From Hyphomicrobiales bacterium (GTDB taxonomy: Bacteria; Pseudomonadota; Alphaproteobacteria; Rhizobiales; Beijerinckiaceae), in NCBI GenBank assembly GCA_027483795.1, contig JAIXTT010000013.1, positions 1-64,000 on the forward strand: DNA of 64,000 nucleotides. The letters run 5' to 3'. The notes beneath the pieces were generated by a model that was given only the letters and a program-made list of their open reading frames with translations, was not told the origin of the DNA and made no database searches. Each line of letters begins with the position of its first letter. The stretch's first letter is position 1. The translations under genes were made by a program, and so were the position numbers. This document shows positions 17,374-26,591 of this stretch, piece by piece.

Positions 17374-17448
17374 TCATCTCAGCCCGAAAAAGGAGAGGAC
17401 GGCGATGATCACGACGACCAAGCCCACGAGATAGATGACGTTGTTCAT
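17374..17448 (-). CDS. Small single-span membrane peptide (24 residues)
   Basis: The reading frame MNNVIYLVGLVVVIIAVLSF then FGLR-stop follows an ideal ribosome site (AAGGAGGAG, 7-8 bases upstream). The whole peptide is one hydrophobic helix with an Asn-rich start and an Arg end. I recall near-identical short peptides annotated in other Rhizobiales, but no function is known. It stands alone on the minus strand between eipA and the repeats, and the inverted repeat ends six bases past its stop. Confidence 0.75.
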   Translation of the reverse strand: MNNVIYLVGLVVVIIAVLSFFGLR

Positions 17449-17536
17449 GCGCTCCTCCTTCGCTTCATGCGAAGGCAACGGAGACTGAACGCTCATCGTT
17501 CCGCCGATGCGGTCGGGACGTCCCCCGGGCGGAGCC

Positions 17537-18139
17537 TCAGAAGGGGTTCCAAGTCGATTGCGGCGTGAACTTCAGATAGCCGATATTGGCCCCGAGCCGC
17601 GCGCCGACGCCGGAGCTGATCGGCACGACCACCACGTCGTTCGAGACGAGCGCCGTCATGCTGATGCCGCCCACGAGATAGGCCGAGCCGTCCACCCCGC
17701 CGAAACGCTGATAGATCGCTTCCGTGTTCGGGAGATTGTAGACGAGCATCATGGTGCGGGAGCCGTCGCCGCCGAAGTCGACCCCGACCGACGGTCCCTG
17801 CCAGAACACCTTCCGGTCGCCCGCATTGCGCGTGTAGAGCGTGCCCTCGCCGTAGCGCAGGCCCGCCACGAAGGCGCCGGACGCCTCCTGTCCGAGAATG
17901 TAGCCGTTCGGCTGGCCCCAGCGCTTCGTCGCCGACTCGATCGCTTCGGCGAGGCCGCGCGAGATGTTGCCGAAGAATTTGTGGCCGGAATCGACGAGTT
18001 CCTGCGTGGAGAAGGTCGTCGGCCGCTGAGGGGCGGTGGGGGCGTTCCGGGACGGAAGAGCCGACTGGGCCGACGCCGCCACGGGGATCCCCGCCGCGAT
18101 CAATGAAAGGGCGAGAGCTGCGATTTGCGATCTCTTCAC
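17537..18139 (-). CDS. eipA: EipA-like envelope integrity protein (DUF1134)
   Basis: A 200-residue periplasmic protein with a signal peptide ending in ASAQ and a DUF1134 domain. Family sequence is clear throughout: GYILGQEASGAFVAGLRYGEG, VFWQGPSVGVDFG, YQRFGGVDGSAYLVGG, ending TPQSTWNPF. In Brucella the homologue EipA supports envelope integrity and is under CtrA control. I chose the GTG at 18139 (VKRSQIA) because GGGAGG lies seven bases upstream; the ATG at 18154 would place that ribosome site inside the gene. It is divergent from chpT, with two GANTC sites in the gap. Confidence 0.9.
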   Translation of the reverse strand: MKRSQIAALALSLIAAGIPVAASAQSALPSRNAPTAPQRPTTFSTQELVDSGHKFFGNISRGLAEAIESATKRWGQPNGYILGQEASGAFVAGLRYGEGTLYTRNAGDRKVFWQGPSVGVDFGGDGSRTMMLVYNLPNTEAIYQRFGGVDGSAYLVGGISMTALVSNDVVVVPISSGVGARLGANIGYLKFTPQSTWNPF

Positions 18140-18344
18140 GGCGAAACCTCCCATTCCGCAGACGGCGGGCAATCCTTTGGTGATGCTTCGCGAGTAAGGT
18201 TCGAAAGGTCGCGAATCACCGGAGCCTACGATCGGGGTTGATGCGGCGCGGCGCAAGCCTTCCGTTCGGGAACCGCTTGCGAATCGGCGTCGCGGGCTCG
18301 AACGAGGGCGGGTGCGCCGCGACGCGGACAACCGGAGACATCGC

Positions 18345-18989
18345 ATGCCGACCGTCACTCTCGACGCCCTCGACCTCGCCGCGCTGCTCTGCAGCAAGGT
18401 GTGCCATGACGTGATCAGCCCCGTGGGCGCGATCGTGAACGGGCTCGAAGTGCTCGAGGAGGAGAAGGACGAATCCATGCGCGGCTTCGCGCAGGATCTC
18501 ATCAAAAAGAGCGCGAAGCAGGCCTCCGCCCGCCTTCAATTCGCGCGGCTCGCCTTCGGCGCAGCGGGTTCCGCAGGCGCGGCGATCGACACGGGCGACG
18601 CCGAACAGGTGGCGCGCGGCTTCATCCAGGACGACCGGACGTCGCTGAGTTGGGACATGCCCCGCGTTCTTCTCCCGAAGAACCGCGTGAAGCTGCTGCT
18701 CAATCTTCTCGTTCTGGCGGGCACGACGATCCCGCGCGGCGGCTCGATCGCCGTGAAGGGAACGGTGGACGGCGAGCGGGCCGAATTCCGGATCACGACC
18801 CGCGGCATCAATCCGCGCATACCGCCCCATGTCGAAGCGCTGCTTGCGGGCGAACCCGAAAGCGGAACCGTCGATTCCCATGCCGTTCAGCCCTTCTATA
18901 CGGGCCTGATCGCCCGGGCGGCCGGCATGAAGGTCTCGCTCGTGCTGGAAGGCGAGGGCGTCGCGATCGAGGCCCTCCCGACGGCTTGA
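18345..18989 (+). CDS. chpT: ChpT histidine phosphotransferase
   Basis: A 214-residue pseudo-histidine kinase. The phosphorylated His is in LLCSKVCHDVISPVGAIVNG (H21), on a DHp-like helical hairpin. The remainder is a degenerate ATPase-like domain. ChpT carries phosphate from the CckA hybrid kinase to CtrA (and CpdR), controlling the alphaproteobacterial cell cycle. Here it converges with ctrA itself, separated only by a shared terminator. The ATG at 18345 has CGGAGAC upstream. Confidence 0.93.
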   Translation: MPTVTLDALDLAALLCSKVCHDVISPVGAIVNGLEVLEEEKDESMRGFAQDLIKKSAKQASARLQFARLAFGAAGSAGAAIDTGDAEQVARGFIQDDRTSLSWDMPRVLLPKNRVKLLLNLLVLAGTTIPRGGSIAVKGTVDGERAEFRITTRGINPRIPPHVEALLAGEPESGTVDSHAVQPFYTGLIARAAGMKVSLVLEGEGVAIEALPTA

Positions 18990-19010
18990 CGCCCCGATCT
19001 CCCGAAACGA

Positions 19011-19038
19011 AAAAAGCCCCGCTTCGGCGGGGCTTTTT
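19011..19038. terminator. Bidirectional terminator between chpT and ctrA
   Basis: A perfect 12-bp stem AAAAAGCCCCGC/GCGGGGCTTTTT with a TTCG loop has T-tracts on both strands. It serves both convergent genes. Confidence 0.9.
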
Positions 19039-19059
19039 CTTGTCGCTCGATCGGTCGGA

Positions 19060-19758
<699 letters not shown>

Positions 19759-20181
19759 GTCCGTCCTCAACCTTCGTCGCGAATCGACGACCCGCGGCAG
19801 CCTCGCCGGAGTCGATGATCGAAAAGACCGCAAGGGTTTTTCTCGACCGACTCACAACCTACACGGCAATGGTTAACAAAAGCTGATTCTGCGCCGCAAG
19901 CATTAATTCTTGTGTTTTCGCAAGTGCCGATTGAGGCGGAAATTGCTCGCGATGGTAGGTAAACGAATGTTTTCCACGACGATATGAACGCAATGGTGGC
20001 AATCGACCGTTTACCGACGCCGTCCCGTCAAGTTCAGACGCACGATGCTTGAATCTCCGCTTGCCGAAGAAAAGATTCGACGCGGTAAGGAACGGTCAAG
20101 AAGCTTGCTGCAGATTCCCGCCGAGGGTCCCGTCGTCCGGCGTCGGGCACCGATGACTCTGATGCGGGGTAGAGCAGGACA
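19759..20181. promoter_or_regulatory. ctrA-fliJ divergent control region with eight GANTC sites
   Basis: This 423-base gap has no gene. GANTC, the CcrM methylation target, starts at 19781, 19809, 19849, 19885, 20051, 20074, 20113 and 20155, four near each gene. At this base composition about one to two would be expected. CcrM methylation is known to time ctrA transcription in Caulobacter. AT-rich stretches around 19861-19920 are likely promoter elements. Confidence 0.75.
19869..19876 (-). promoter_or_regulatory. CtrA half-site TTAACCAT upstream of ctrA
   Basis: The minus strand reads TTAACCAT, the consensus CtrA half-site, about 110 bases upstream of the ctrA start. A second TTAA occurs at 19903, but not at the N7 spacing of a full box. 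Autoregulation is inferred. Confidence 0.5.
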
Positions 20182-20571
20182 ATGAAGTCGCGTGAGAGCT
20201 TGATCCGCCTGAAGCGCTTTCAGGTCGAAGAGAAGCGTCGCCGTCTGACGCAGATCGAATCGATGATCGCGGAATTCGACCGCATGTCGGGCGAACTCGA
20301 CCGGGAGATCCGGGCCGAAGAGGAAAGGGCGGGCATTTCCGACCCGACCCATTTCGCCTATCCGACCTATGCGCGCGCCGCCGCGCAGCGCCGCGACAAT
20401 CTCCGTCGCTCCTCGGACGAACTCCGCGGCCAGCTCGACGATGCGCGCGCGGTCTTCGAAGAGGCCTTCGAAGAGCTCCGGAAATTCGAACTGCTCGACG
20501 ATCGCGATCAGGCCTCGCGCGAACAGGCTACGCGGGATCGCGGCGGCGAGCAGCAGCTCGCCCGCGCCTGA
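20182..20571 (+). CDS. fliJ: Flagellar export chaperone FliJ
   Basis: A 129-residue charged protein, almost entirely coiled coil (MKSRESLIRLKRFQVEEKRR..., DREIRAEEERAG), with the alphaproteobacterial FliJ signature DPTHFAYPTYARAAAQRRDNL in the middle. FliJ couples the FliI ATPase to the flagellar export gate. In related bacteria fliI normally precedes fliJ beside ctrA. Here no fliI or remnant is found in the 423 bases upstream, so fliJ has its own promoter region. GCAGGACA precedes the ATG. Confidence 0.88.
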   Translation: MKSRESLIRLKRFQVEEKRRRLTQIESMIAEFDRMSGELDREIRAEEERAGISDPTHFAYPTYARAAAQRRDNLRRSSDELRGQLDDARAVFEEAFEELRKFELLDDRDQASREQATRDRGGEQQLARA

Positions 20572-20595
20572 ACCGGTTCGAGATCCCGAGCGGCC

Positions 20596-21225
20596 TCAAC
20601 CGCCCTCGATCAGAGGGATGTGCGGTGCGGCGGTCCTCGGGTAAAGGCCCGTAAGCCTCGGATCGTCCAGGATCTCGATCTCCAGCCGCTCCGGCACGAA
20701 GCCCATCTGCTTGTAGAAGCCGAAGGCACGCGGATCGTCCAATTGGCACGTGTGAACGGTGAAGCGGGGGATGCCCGCGCCGAACACGCGCGCCGCGCCG
20801 GTCCGCACCATCCATCCGCCGAGCCCCGCGCCCGTCGCCTCCGGCACGAGACCGAGAAAGGCGAGCTCCGCCGAGACCGGCGATCCTTCGAAGGAGAGTT
20901 CCAGAAGTCCGACGTCGCGCCCGTCGATCGCGAGCGCGAAGGCTTCCGTCGCTTCGTCGTCGAGGATCGCGCGCAGCCGTTCCACCGGCATCGTCAGGCG
21001 GGAGAACCACAGCCACGGCTCGCCGACCGCTCGATAGAGAGTGCGATAGCGTTCGACGTCGCCGCCGCGCAGGCGGGCGAGGGTCGCGCCCGACGGTGCC
21101 GGGCCGGGCTTCCCGGGAGACGCCGTCATGACGAGATGCGTGACGAGCGTGGCGAGCCGGCCGGGGGGAAGGGACAGAAAGCCGTTCTGCAATGGAGAGC
21201 TCCCGGGATTGCGGAGAAACGCCAT
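20596..21225 (-). CDS. GNAT-family N-acetyltransferase
   Basis: A 209-residue acetyltransferase. The acetyl-CoA motif is in LAFLGLVPEATGAGLGGWMV (usual R/Q-x-x-G-x-G/A), followed by RFTVHTCQLDDPRAFGFYKQMGFVPE, the conserved C-terminal strand-helix. The substrate is unknown. The ATG at 21225 has GGAG nine bases upstream; an earlier ATG at 21234 abuts that site. It converges on fliJ and diverges from the DUF305 gene. Confidence 0.87.
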   Translation of the reverse strand: MAFLRNPGSSPLQNGFLSLPPGRLATLVTHLVMTASPGKPGPAPSGATLARLRGGDVERYRTLYRAVGEPWLWFSRLTMPVERLRAILDDEATEAFALAIDGRDVGLLELSFEGSPVSAELAFLGLVPEATGAGLGGWMVRTGAARVFGAGIPRFTVHTCQLDDPRAFGFYKQMGFVPERLEIEILDDPRLTGLYPRTAAPHIPLIEGG

Positions 21226-21272
21226 CGTGACCATCTCCGAAACGTTGTCGATCCCCGAAGGGAGTGTCTCAC

Positions 21273-21641
21273 ATGAAGATCTCCGCCGCGGTCCTCGCCG
21301 CTTCGCTTCTGTCCGCGCTTCCCGCCGCCGCACAATCGAACCACGGCGCTCACCCCGCGCAGCCCGTCGGGCGGGCCGCGGAGACGTCCGCCGTGAAGGC
21401 CTTCCGCGCCATCAACGACAAGATGCACAAGGACATGGCCGTCGACTTTTCCGGCGACGTCGACGTCGATTTCGTGCGCGCCATGATCCCGCATCACGAA
21501 GGCGCGGTGGCGATGGCCCGCGTCCTGCTCGAACAAGGGGGCAAGGACCCGGAGACGCGACGGCTCGCCCAAGAGGTCATCCGCACGCAGGAGAGCGAAA
21601 TCGCCATGATGAAGGCGTGGCTCGCCAAGCGAGGAAAATGA
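21273..21641 (+). CDS. DUF305 secreted protein
   Basis: A 122-residue exported protein with a signal peptide ending ALPAAAQS. The DUF305 core is [19 protein letters not shown] with further Met/His residues ([18 protein letters not shown]). The HH-E and Met-rich motifs suggest copper or other metal binding in the periplasm; function is not proven in the family. The start at ATG 21273 has AAGGGAG upstream; a GTG at 21264 is in frame. Confidence 0.87.
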   Translation: MKISAAVLAASLLSALPAAAQSNHGAHPAQPVGRAAETSAVKAFRAINDKMHKDMAVDFSGDVDVDFVRAMIPHHEGAVAMARVLLEQGGKDPETRRLAQEVIRTQESEIAMMKAWLAKRGK

Positions 21642-21772
21642 CGGAATTCCAATGTAGAAAACCTTCTTTCCGCTTGATTGCGGCTCTCCGTCGCTCGGCC
21701 TCCGAAAGTCCTTGCTCCAGGCCTGCGGCGCGTGCACAGAAGGGCGGTATCGGGGGAAAGGTGCCGGCGTTC

Positions 21773-22720
21773 ATGAAGCGCGTTCTGGATTATCTGTGGC
21801 CCATGATCGGGCTCGCCGCCGTCGTCTTCTCCGGTTGGCTTCTCTACAACGAGTTGAAGGGCATTTCGGCGGGCGACGTCATGGCCAGCCTGGCCGCGAT
21901 TCCGGCCCATCGTTGGGCGCTGGCCGTGCTGTCGACCCTCGCCGCCTATGCCGCGCTGGCCTGGTACGACCGCATCGCTCTCCAGCATCTCGGACACAAG
22001 CTCGGTTGGGGGTTCATTTCGGTCGTGTCCTTCACGACCTATGCGCTGTCCCACAATATCGGCGCCTCCGTGTTTTCCGGAGCGGTGGTTCGCTATCGTG
22101 CCTACAGCACCAAAGGGCTCACGGCGGGCGAGATCGGCGTGCTGGTGGCGTTGTGCTCCTTCACCTTCGCGCTCGGGACCATCGTGCTGGGCGGCATCGT
22201 TCTGGTGGGCGAGCCGCAATTCGTGCAACGTCTGGTCGACGTTCCCGTCTGGCTGGCTCGTCTCGCAGGCTTCGGCATGCTCGCCTTCGTGGCGCTCTAC
22301 GTCGCAGGCTCGCTGCTGGGTTTGAAGCCTTTGCGGATCGGCAAGTTCCAGCTCTTCTATCCGCGACCGGAAATCGTGATGCGTCAGCTGATCGCGGCGC
22401 CCGTCGAACTTCTGGCGGCGGCGGGCATCATCTATTTCGCCCTGCCGGCGGAAGCGGGGATCAGCTTTTTCGAAACGCTGGGAGCCTTCCTTGCGTCCTT
22501 CTCCGCGGCGCTTCTCTCGCATGCGCCCGGCGGTCTCGGGGTGCTGGAATTCGTGTTCCTGAAGGCCGTCCCCGGAGTCCAGCCCGCCGACGTCATCGCG
22601 GCGCTCCTGGTCTTCCGGCTGCTTTATCTGCTGATTCCGCTCGCCTTCGCCTGCGTCGCGGTGCTGGCCTTCGAGCGGAGCAAGCTCTCCGAAGCGGTCA
22701 AGCAGGAACGGACGAACTGA
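21773..22720 (+). CDS. YbhN/UPF0104-type membrane protein (lysylphosphatidylglycerol synthase TM-like)
   Basis: A 315-residue inner-membrane protein with about eight helices. It has the UPF0104 motifs ALSHNIGASVFSGAVVRYRAYS and LSHAPGGLGVLEFVFL. These regions match the flippase half of MprF without its aminoacyl-transferase domain, so lipid or lipid-linked substrate movement is the usual inference. It is preceded by a 131-base gap after the DUF305 gene. It converges with sciP at 15 bases. Confidence 0.85.
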   Translation: MKRVLDYLWPMIGLAAVVFSGWLLYNELKGISAGDVMASLAAIPAHRWALAVLSTLAAYAALAWYDRIALQHLGHKLGWGFISVVSFTTYALSHNIGASVFSGAVVRYRAYSTKGLTAGEIGVLVALCSFTFALGTIVLGGIVLVGEPQFVQRLVDVPVWLARLAGFGMLAFVALYVAGSLLGLKPLRIGKFQLFYPRPEIVMRQLIAAPVELLAAAGIIYFALPAEAGISFFETLGAFLASFSAALLSHAPGGLGVLEFVFLKAVPGVQPADVIAALLVFRLLYLLIPLAFACVAVLAFERSKLSEAVKQERTN

Positions 22721-22735
22721 GGCCGTCCGCTCCGT

Positions 22736-23011
22736 TCACTGGCGATATTGCTGGATCCGGGTCGTCCGAAGCCCGGCGAGACCGTGCTCGTCGATCGAGC
22801 CCTGCCAGGACAGGAACTCCTCCACGGTCAGCGTGTAGCGGCTGCATGCCTCTTCGAGGCTGAGCAGTCCGCCGCGCACGGCCGCGACGACCTCGGCTTT
22901 TCGGCGGATCACCCAACGCCGCGTATTGGGCGAGGGCAGATCCGCGACGGTCAGGGGAGAACCGTCGGGCCCGATCACGTATTTGACCCTGGGTCGGTAG
23001 GGCTCGGTCAT
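22736..23011 (-). CDS. sciP: SciP, small CtrA inhibitory protein (DUF1153)
   Basis: A 91-residue helix-turn-helix protein with near-complete DUF1153/SciP identity patterns: KYVIGPDGSPLTVADLP, NTRRWVIRRKAEVVAAVRGG, LSLEEACSRYTLTVEEFLSW. In Caulobacter SciP binds DNA-bound CtrA and blocks its activation of transcription in G1. Here it lies 3 kb from ctrA and 4 kb from chpT. A near-consensus CtrA box is about 60 bases upstream, which would fit the known CtrA-to-SciP feedback. Confidence 0.95.
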   Translation of the reverse strand: MTEPYRPRVKYVIGPDGSPLTVADLPSPNTRRWVIRRKAEVVAAVRGGLLSLEEACSRYTLTVEEFLSWQGSIDEHGLAGLRTTRIQQYRQ

Positions 23012-23068
23012 GGAACGCTCACACTCTGTCGGATGACCAACATCGAAAAGACCATAAGGATGTGCGGC

Positions 23069-23083
23069 TTAAGAATTCTTGAA
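23069..23083. promoter_or_regulatory. Near-consensus CtrA box upstream of sciP (TTAA-N7-TGAA)
   Basis: TTAA at 23069-23072, seven bases, then TGAA at 23080-23083: one mismatch from the full TTAA-N7-TTAA CtrA box. It lies about 60 bases before the sciP start. Confidence 0.45.
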
Positions 23084-23266
23084 ACGCGACTTCCGGCGTT
23101 TTCCCGTTTCGGGACGGCGCAAATGCCGTCCCTTTCGTGAAAGGCCGAACGGTAACAACCCGGCCATATTGCGTCCCAAAGTTGAAGGATCTCTGAATCG
23201 GGGACGGGGGTGGAAGACGCGGCACGGCGACGTTATGATCCTCCCCGCTTTCCCCACGGTTCCCGC

Positions 23267-24421
23267 ATGCACGTCGACCTCGACATTCCCGGCCGTCCCG
23301 AAGACACGCGCGTCGTCGTCGCGATGTCGGGCGGCGTGGATTCCTCCGTCGTCGCGGCGCTCCTCGCACGAGCGGGCTACGATGTGGTCGGCCTGACGCT
23401 GCAACTCTACGATCATGGCGCGGCCGTTCACCGGGCCGGCAGCTGCTGCGCGGGGCAGGACATTCATGACGCGCGCCGGGTCGCGGACGCGCTCGGCATT
23501 CCCCATTACGTGCTCGATTACGAAAGTCGCTTCCGCGAAGAGGTGATCGACCGTTTCGTCGACGGCTATCTCGCGGGCGAGACGCCGGTGCCCTGCATCG
23601 AATGCAACCGGCAGATCAAGTTCCGCGACCTCCTTGCAACCGCTCGGGAATTGGGCGGCAAGGCGCTCGCGACCGGGCATTACGTCATGGGACGGGCCGT
23701 GCAGGGGGGGCGCCGCGGGCTCTTCCGCGCCGCGGATCCCGATCGGGACCAGAGCTATTTCCTTTACGCGACCACGCAGGACCAGCTCGATTTCCTGCGC
23801 TTCCCGCTCGGCGACGTGCCCAAGAGCGAAACCCGCGCGATCGCACGCGACCTCGGCCTCGTCGTCGCCGACAAGAAGGACAGCCAGGACATCTGCTTCG
23901 TCCCGCAGGGCCGCTATACCGACGTCATCGAGAAACTCCGCCCCGATGCCGCGGCGCCCGGGGAAGTGGTTCATCTCGACGGACGCGTGCTGGGCCGACA
24001 CGAGGGCGTGATCAACTTCACCGTCGGCCAGCGTCGCGGCCTCGGCCTTGCGACGGGGGAGCCGCTCTACGTGGTCCGCCTCGACGCAGCGGCCGCGAGA
24101 GTCTATGTCGGCCCCCGCGAAGCGCTCGCCACGCGCACGCTGAGGCTCCGCGACGTGAACTGGATCGGCGACGGTCCCGTCGACGCCGTCGGACCCGAAG
24201 GTCTCGATCTCGCCGTCCGCGTCCGCTCCACGCGCGCGCCGCAGCCCGCGATCCTGCGCCGGGTCGACGGCGTCTTCGAGGTGGAACTGCCCGAAGGCGA
24301 GTACGGCGTCTCTCCGGGGCAGGCCTGCGTCTTCTACGATGCCGCCGCGGATCGTGCGCGCGTTCTCGGCGGCGGCACGATCGCGCGCGCCGCGGATGCT
24401 GCCGTCCTTTCCGCCGCCTGA
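23267..24421 (+). CDS. mnmA: tRNA-specific 2-thiouridylase MnmA
   Basis: A 384-residue enzyme that thiolates U34 of tRNA-Lys, -Glu and -Gln in the cytoplasm. The PP-loop SGGVDSS is at residues 21-27. The two catalytic cysteines are C110 (PCIECN) and C210 (QDICFVPQG). The central domain has [11 protein letters not shown], and a C-terminal beta-barrel follows. The start at ATG 23267 matches the family length; the longer open frame upstream is not conserved. It probably forms an operon with the methyltransferase 22 bases downstream. Confidence 0.96.
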   Translation: MHVDLDIPGRPEDTRVVVAMSGGVDSSVVAALLARAGYDVVGLTLQLYDHGAAVHRAGSCCAGQDIHDARRVADALGIPHYVLDYESRFREEVIDRFVDGYLAGETPVPCIECNRQIKFRDLLATARELGGKALATGHYVMGRAVQGGRRGLFRAADPDRDQSYFLYATTQDQLDFLRFPLGDVPKSETRAIARDLGLVVADKKDSQDICFVPQGRYTDVIEKLRPDAAAPGEVVHLDGRVLGRHEGVINFTVGQRRGLGLATGEPLYVVRLDAAAARVYVGPREALATRTLRLRDVNWIGDGPVDAVGPEGLDLAVRVRSTRAPQPAILRRVDGVFEVELPEGEYGVSPGQACVFYDAAADRARVLGGGTIARAADAAVLSAA

Positions 24422-24443
24422 CAGCCGCAAGGAGATCTTCCGG

Positions 24444-25094
24444 ATGGGCGCCGAGCTCGACAAGGCCTCGATCGAGAAAGCCTATGCCCGTTGGGCGCCC
24501 GTCTATGATTTCGTCTTCGACTCGGTGATGTCGACCGGCCGGAAGGAGGCCGTCGCGGCCGCCGAGCGTTGCGGCCCGCGCATTCTCGACGTCGGCGCGG
24601 GCACGGGGCTGGAATTCCCCTATTTCTCGCCCGCGACCGAATTGACCGCCGTCGACCTCTCCGAGGCCATGCTGCGCAAGGCCAAGGAGCGCGTCGAGCG
24701 AGAGAGGATCGCCGCCGTACGCGGCATCCTCGTGATGGACGCGACCCGCCTCGCCTTCGAAGACGGCGTCTTCGACGCGGTGGTCGCACCCTATGTCTTG
24801 ACGGTCGTTCCGGAGCCCGAGCGGACGCTGGACGAGTTGATGCGCGTCGTACGACCCGGCGGCGAAGTGGTGCTCGTCAATCACATCGGTGCCGAGACGG
24901 GCCCCTTGGCCGCGGTGGAGGGCTGGCTCGCAAAGCGCACCAAGGACCTCGGCTGGCGACCGGAATTCCCGTGGTCCCGGGTCGGCGATTGGCTCGACGC
25001 ACGGCCGAGCGCTCGGCTTCTCGAAAGGCGGACATTGGCTCCGTTGGGGCTCTTCACCCTGATCCGCATCGCCAAGCGCATCGGTGCGGACTGA
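24444..25094 (+). CDS. SAM-dependent methyltransferase, PmtA-like (phospholipid N-methyltransferase family)
   Basis: A 216-residue class I methyltransferase. The SAM motif is ILDVGAGTGLEFPYF, the acidic strand-2 residue is in TAVDLSEAML, and later motifs are VVAPYVLTVVPEPE and VVRPGGEVVLVNHIG. The N-terminus AYARWAPVYDFVFD and the overall pattern resemble the Rhodobacter-type phosphatidylethanolamine N-methyltransferase, which makes phosphatidylcholine precursors, and UbiE-like enzymes. The lipid substrate is inferred. AAGGAG precedes the ATG. Confidence 0.82.
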   Translation: MGAELDKASIEKAYARWAPVYDFVFDSVMSTGRKEAVAAAERCGPRILDVGAGTGLEFPYFSPATELTAVDLSEAMLRKAKERVERERIAAVRGILVMDATRLAFEDGVFDAVVAPYVLTVVPEPERTLDELMRVVRPGGEVVLVNHIGAETGPLAAVEGWLAKRTKDLGWRPEFPWSRVGDWLDARPSARLLERRTLAPLGLFTLIRIAKRIGAD

Positions 25095-25207
25095 GGCGAT
25101 CGCGAGGCCGTGACGGCGGGCTCGATTTCGGCATCCGCGTCCTTGACACCTTCGACGACGGAAGCCTATATCCGCCTCGCTCGCGACGGCCTCGGCCGCC
25201 GCGCGGT

Positions 25208-25284
25208 GGCGGAGTAGCTCAGCCGGCTAGAGCAGAGGAATCATAATCCTTGTGTCGGGGGTTCGAGTCCCTCCTCCGCTACCA
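25208..25284 (+). tRNA. tRNA-Met (anticodon CAT, elongator type)
   Basis: A 77-nt cloverleaf. The acceptor stem GGCGGAG/CTCCGCT includes a G-U first pair, the D-arm is GCTCAGCCGGCTAGAGC, the anticodon loop carries CAT, the T-loop is GGTTCGAGTCC, and ACCA is encoded at the 3' end. The paired first position argues against initiator tRNA. Confidence 0.95.
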
Positions 25285-25466
25285 AACTCGATCCTTGGAG
25301 ACGCCGCCGGCGCTCTCTCTCGCGCCCCGCCTTCATCGCCGATCATCCTTCCGGACGATCGGCCCTTCCCGGCGCAGAAGCTTCAAACTCCACGTCAGCG
25401 ACTTCACCCGTGTTTCGGGCCCGGCAGTGCCGAGACGTTCGACGGGTTCGGTCGCCGTCAGCGTCG

Positions 25467-26384
25467 TCAATCGGCCAGCAGGCGTCGGTAGCCGCGCCTC
25501 AGGTGATAACGGACATAAGCGAGCATGGACACCGGCTGCGAATAATCCGCGTGGTTGCGCGCGGCCGCGGCCTTCGGGTCGATCGCGACGGTGCAGGGCC
25601 CCTTATGGGCCTTCTCCGCGACCATCGACGTGCCGGACAATTCGCGGCGGATCCGGAAGCCCGCCCGCCGGAGGGCGAGGATCAGATTGTCACGCGAAAA
25701 GCCGAGGACATGCGCGAAGTGGAAATGCTCGAAGCATTTGAACTCGTAGCCCTGCATGTTCGGGACTTCGAGATAAAGGACGCCGTCGTCCTTCAGCCAT
25801 GCATAGGCCTGTTCGAGCGCGGCGATCGGGTCCGGAACATGCTCGAGGACATGCAGCATCGTGATCGCGTCGAACTGTTTCGGCGCATAGACCGCGTTGC
25901 GGAAATCCGCGCTCTGGATCGTGATGTCGAGCGCCTTTGCCGAGCGCGCGAAGGACGAATAGGTCGCGCCGGGTTCGAACCCGTGCGCCTCATGACCGTG
26001 CGTCGCGAATTCATGCACCAGTTCGCCCGAGCCGCAGCCGAAATCGAGCAAAACCAGCCGATCCCCGGCGGCTTCTCTCCGAACGACTTCGTAACGGGAC
26101 CGCGCCTCGTTCCTCTTTTTCTCGATGTGCTTGGCCGAAGGCTTCGAGAAGGCGAGTTGATAGTCTTTCCGATATTCGTTCTGGTAATAATGATTCAGTT
26201 CGGCCTTCGTCGGCATGGGATTCGAGTAGAAGACGCCGCAATCGTCGCACATCACGGTCGACAACGGCTTCAGCCGGCGATCGATCCGGGCGATCGGTTT
26301 ATTCTCTTTAGAATTGCAGATCGGGCACGGAACAACTTCACCTTTGTAACGATAACGAACGAAAGGAATGATGTTGAGATGCAC
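25467..26384 (-). CDS. Class I SAM-dependent methyltransferase with N-terminal zinc-ribbon-like motif
   Basis: A 305-residue protein starting at GTG 26384. The N-terminus has two CxxC pairs (CPICN at ~20, CDDCG at ~46), then a linker, then a methyltransferase domain with LLDFGCGSGELVHEFA, GFEPG and MLHVLEHVPDPIAALEQAY. CxxC-led enzymes of this kind often modify sugars or O-antigen components. No partner genes are nearby, so the substrate is open. Its 5' part is noticeably more AT-rich than its neighbours, which could mark later acquisition. Confidence 0.8.
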   Translation of the reverse strand: MHLNIIPFVRYRYKGEVVPCPICNSKENKPIARIDRRLKPLSTVMCDDCGVFYSNPMPTKAELNHYYQNEYRKDYQLAFSKPSAKHIEKKRNEARSRYEVVRREAAGDRLVLLDFGCGSGELVHEFATHGHEAHGFEPGATYSSFARSAKALDITIQSADFRNAVYAPKQFDAITMLHVLEHVPDPIAALEQAYAWLKDDGVLYLEVPNMQGYEFKCFEHFHFAHVLGFSRDNLILALRRAGFRIRRELSGTSMVAEKAHKGPCTVAIDPKAAAARNHADYSQPVSMLAYVRYHLRRGYRRLLAD

Positions 26385-26591
26385 GTGCGGCTCCGAAGTC
26401 CGGGCCCGTCCCGCCCGTCCGTTTCTTGTCGATACGCTTGGTATATAAGAGGCGGATCAGCGGCAAATCGAAACTTCGCAGGTTCATCCGTTCTGCACAT
26501 CTCCCGGCGCCGGCCCGGCCGGGCTTGACCTCGGCGCGCGGGGAGCGACATTCCCGTTCATGACGACCTCCGAATCCGTCCGGGAGAATCC

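Noticed and set aside
17507-18106. Plus-strand frame opposite eipA
   Set aside because: It lies entirely inside the well-supported DUF1134 gene and shows antisense composition.
26440-26460. TATATAAG as a promoter for the dioxygenase gene
   Set aside because: It is a single AT-rich word with no paired -35 and more than 130 bases from the start; the evidence is too weak.
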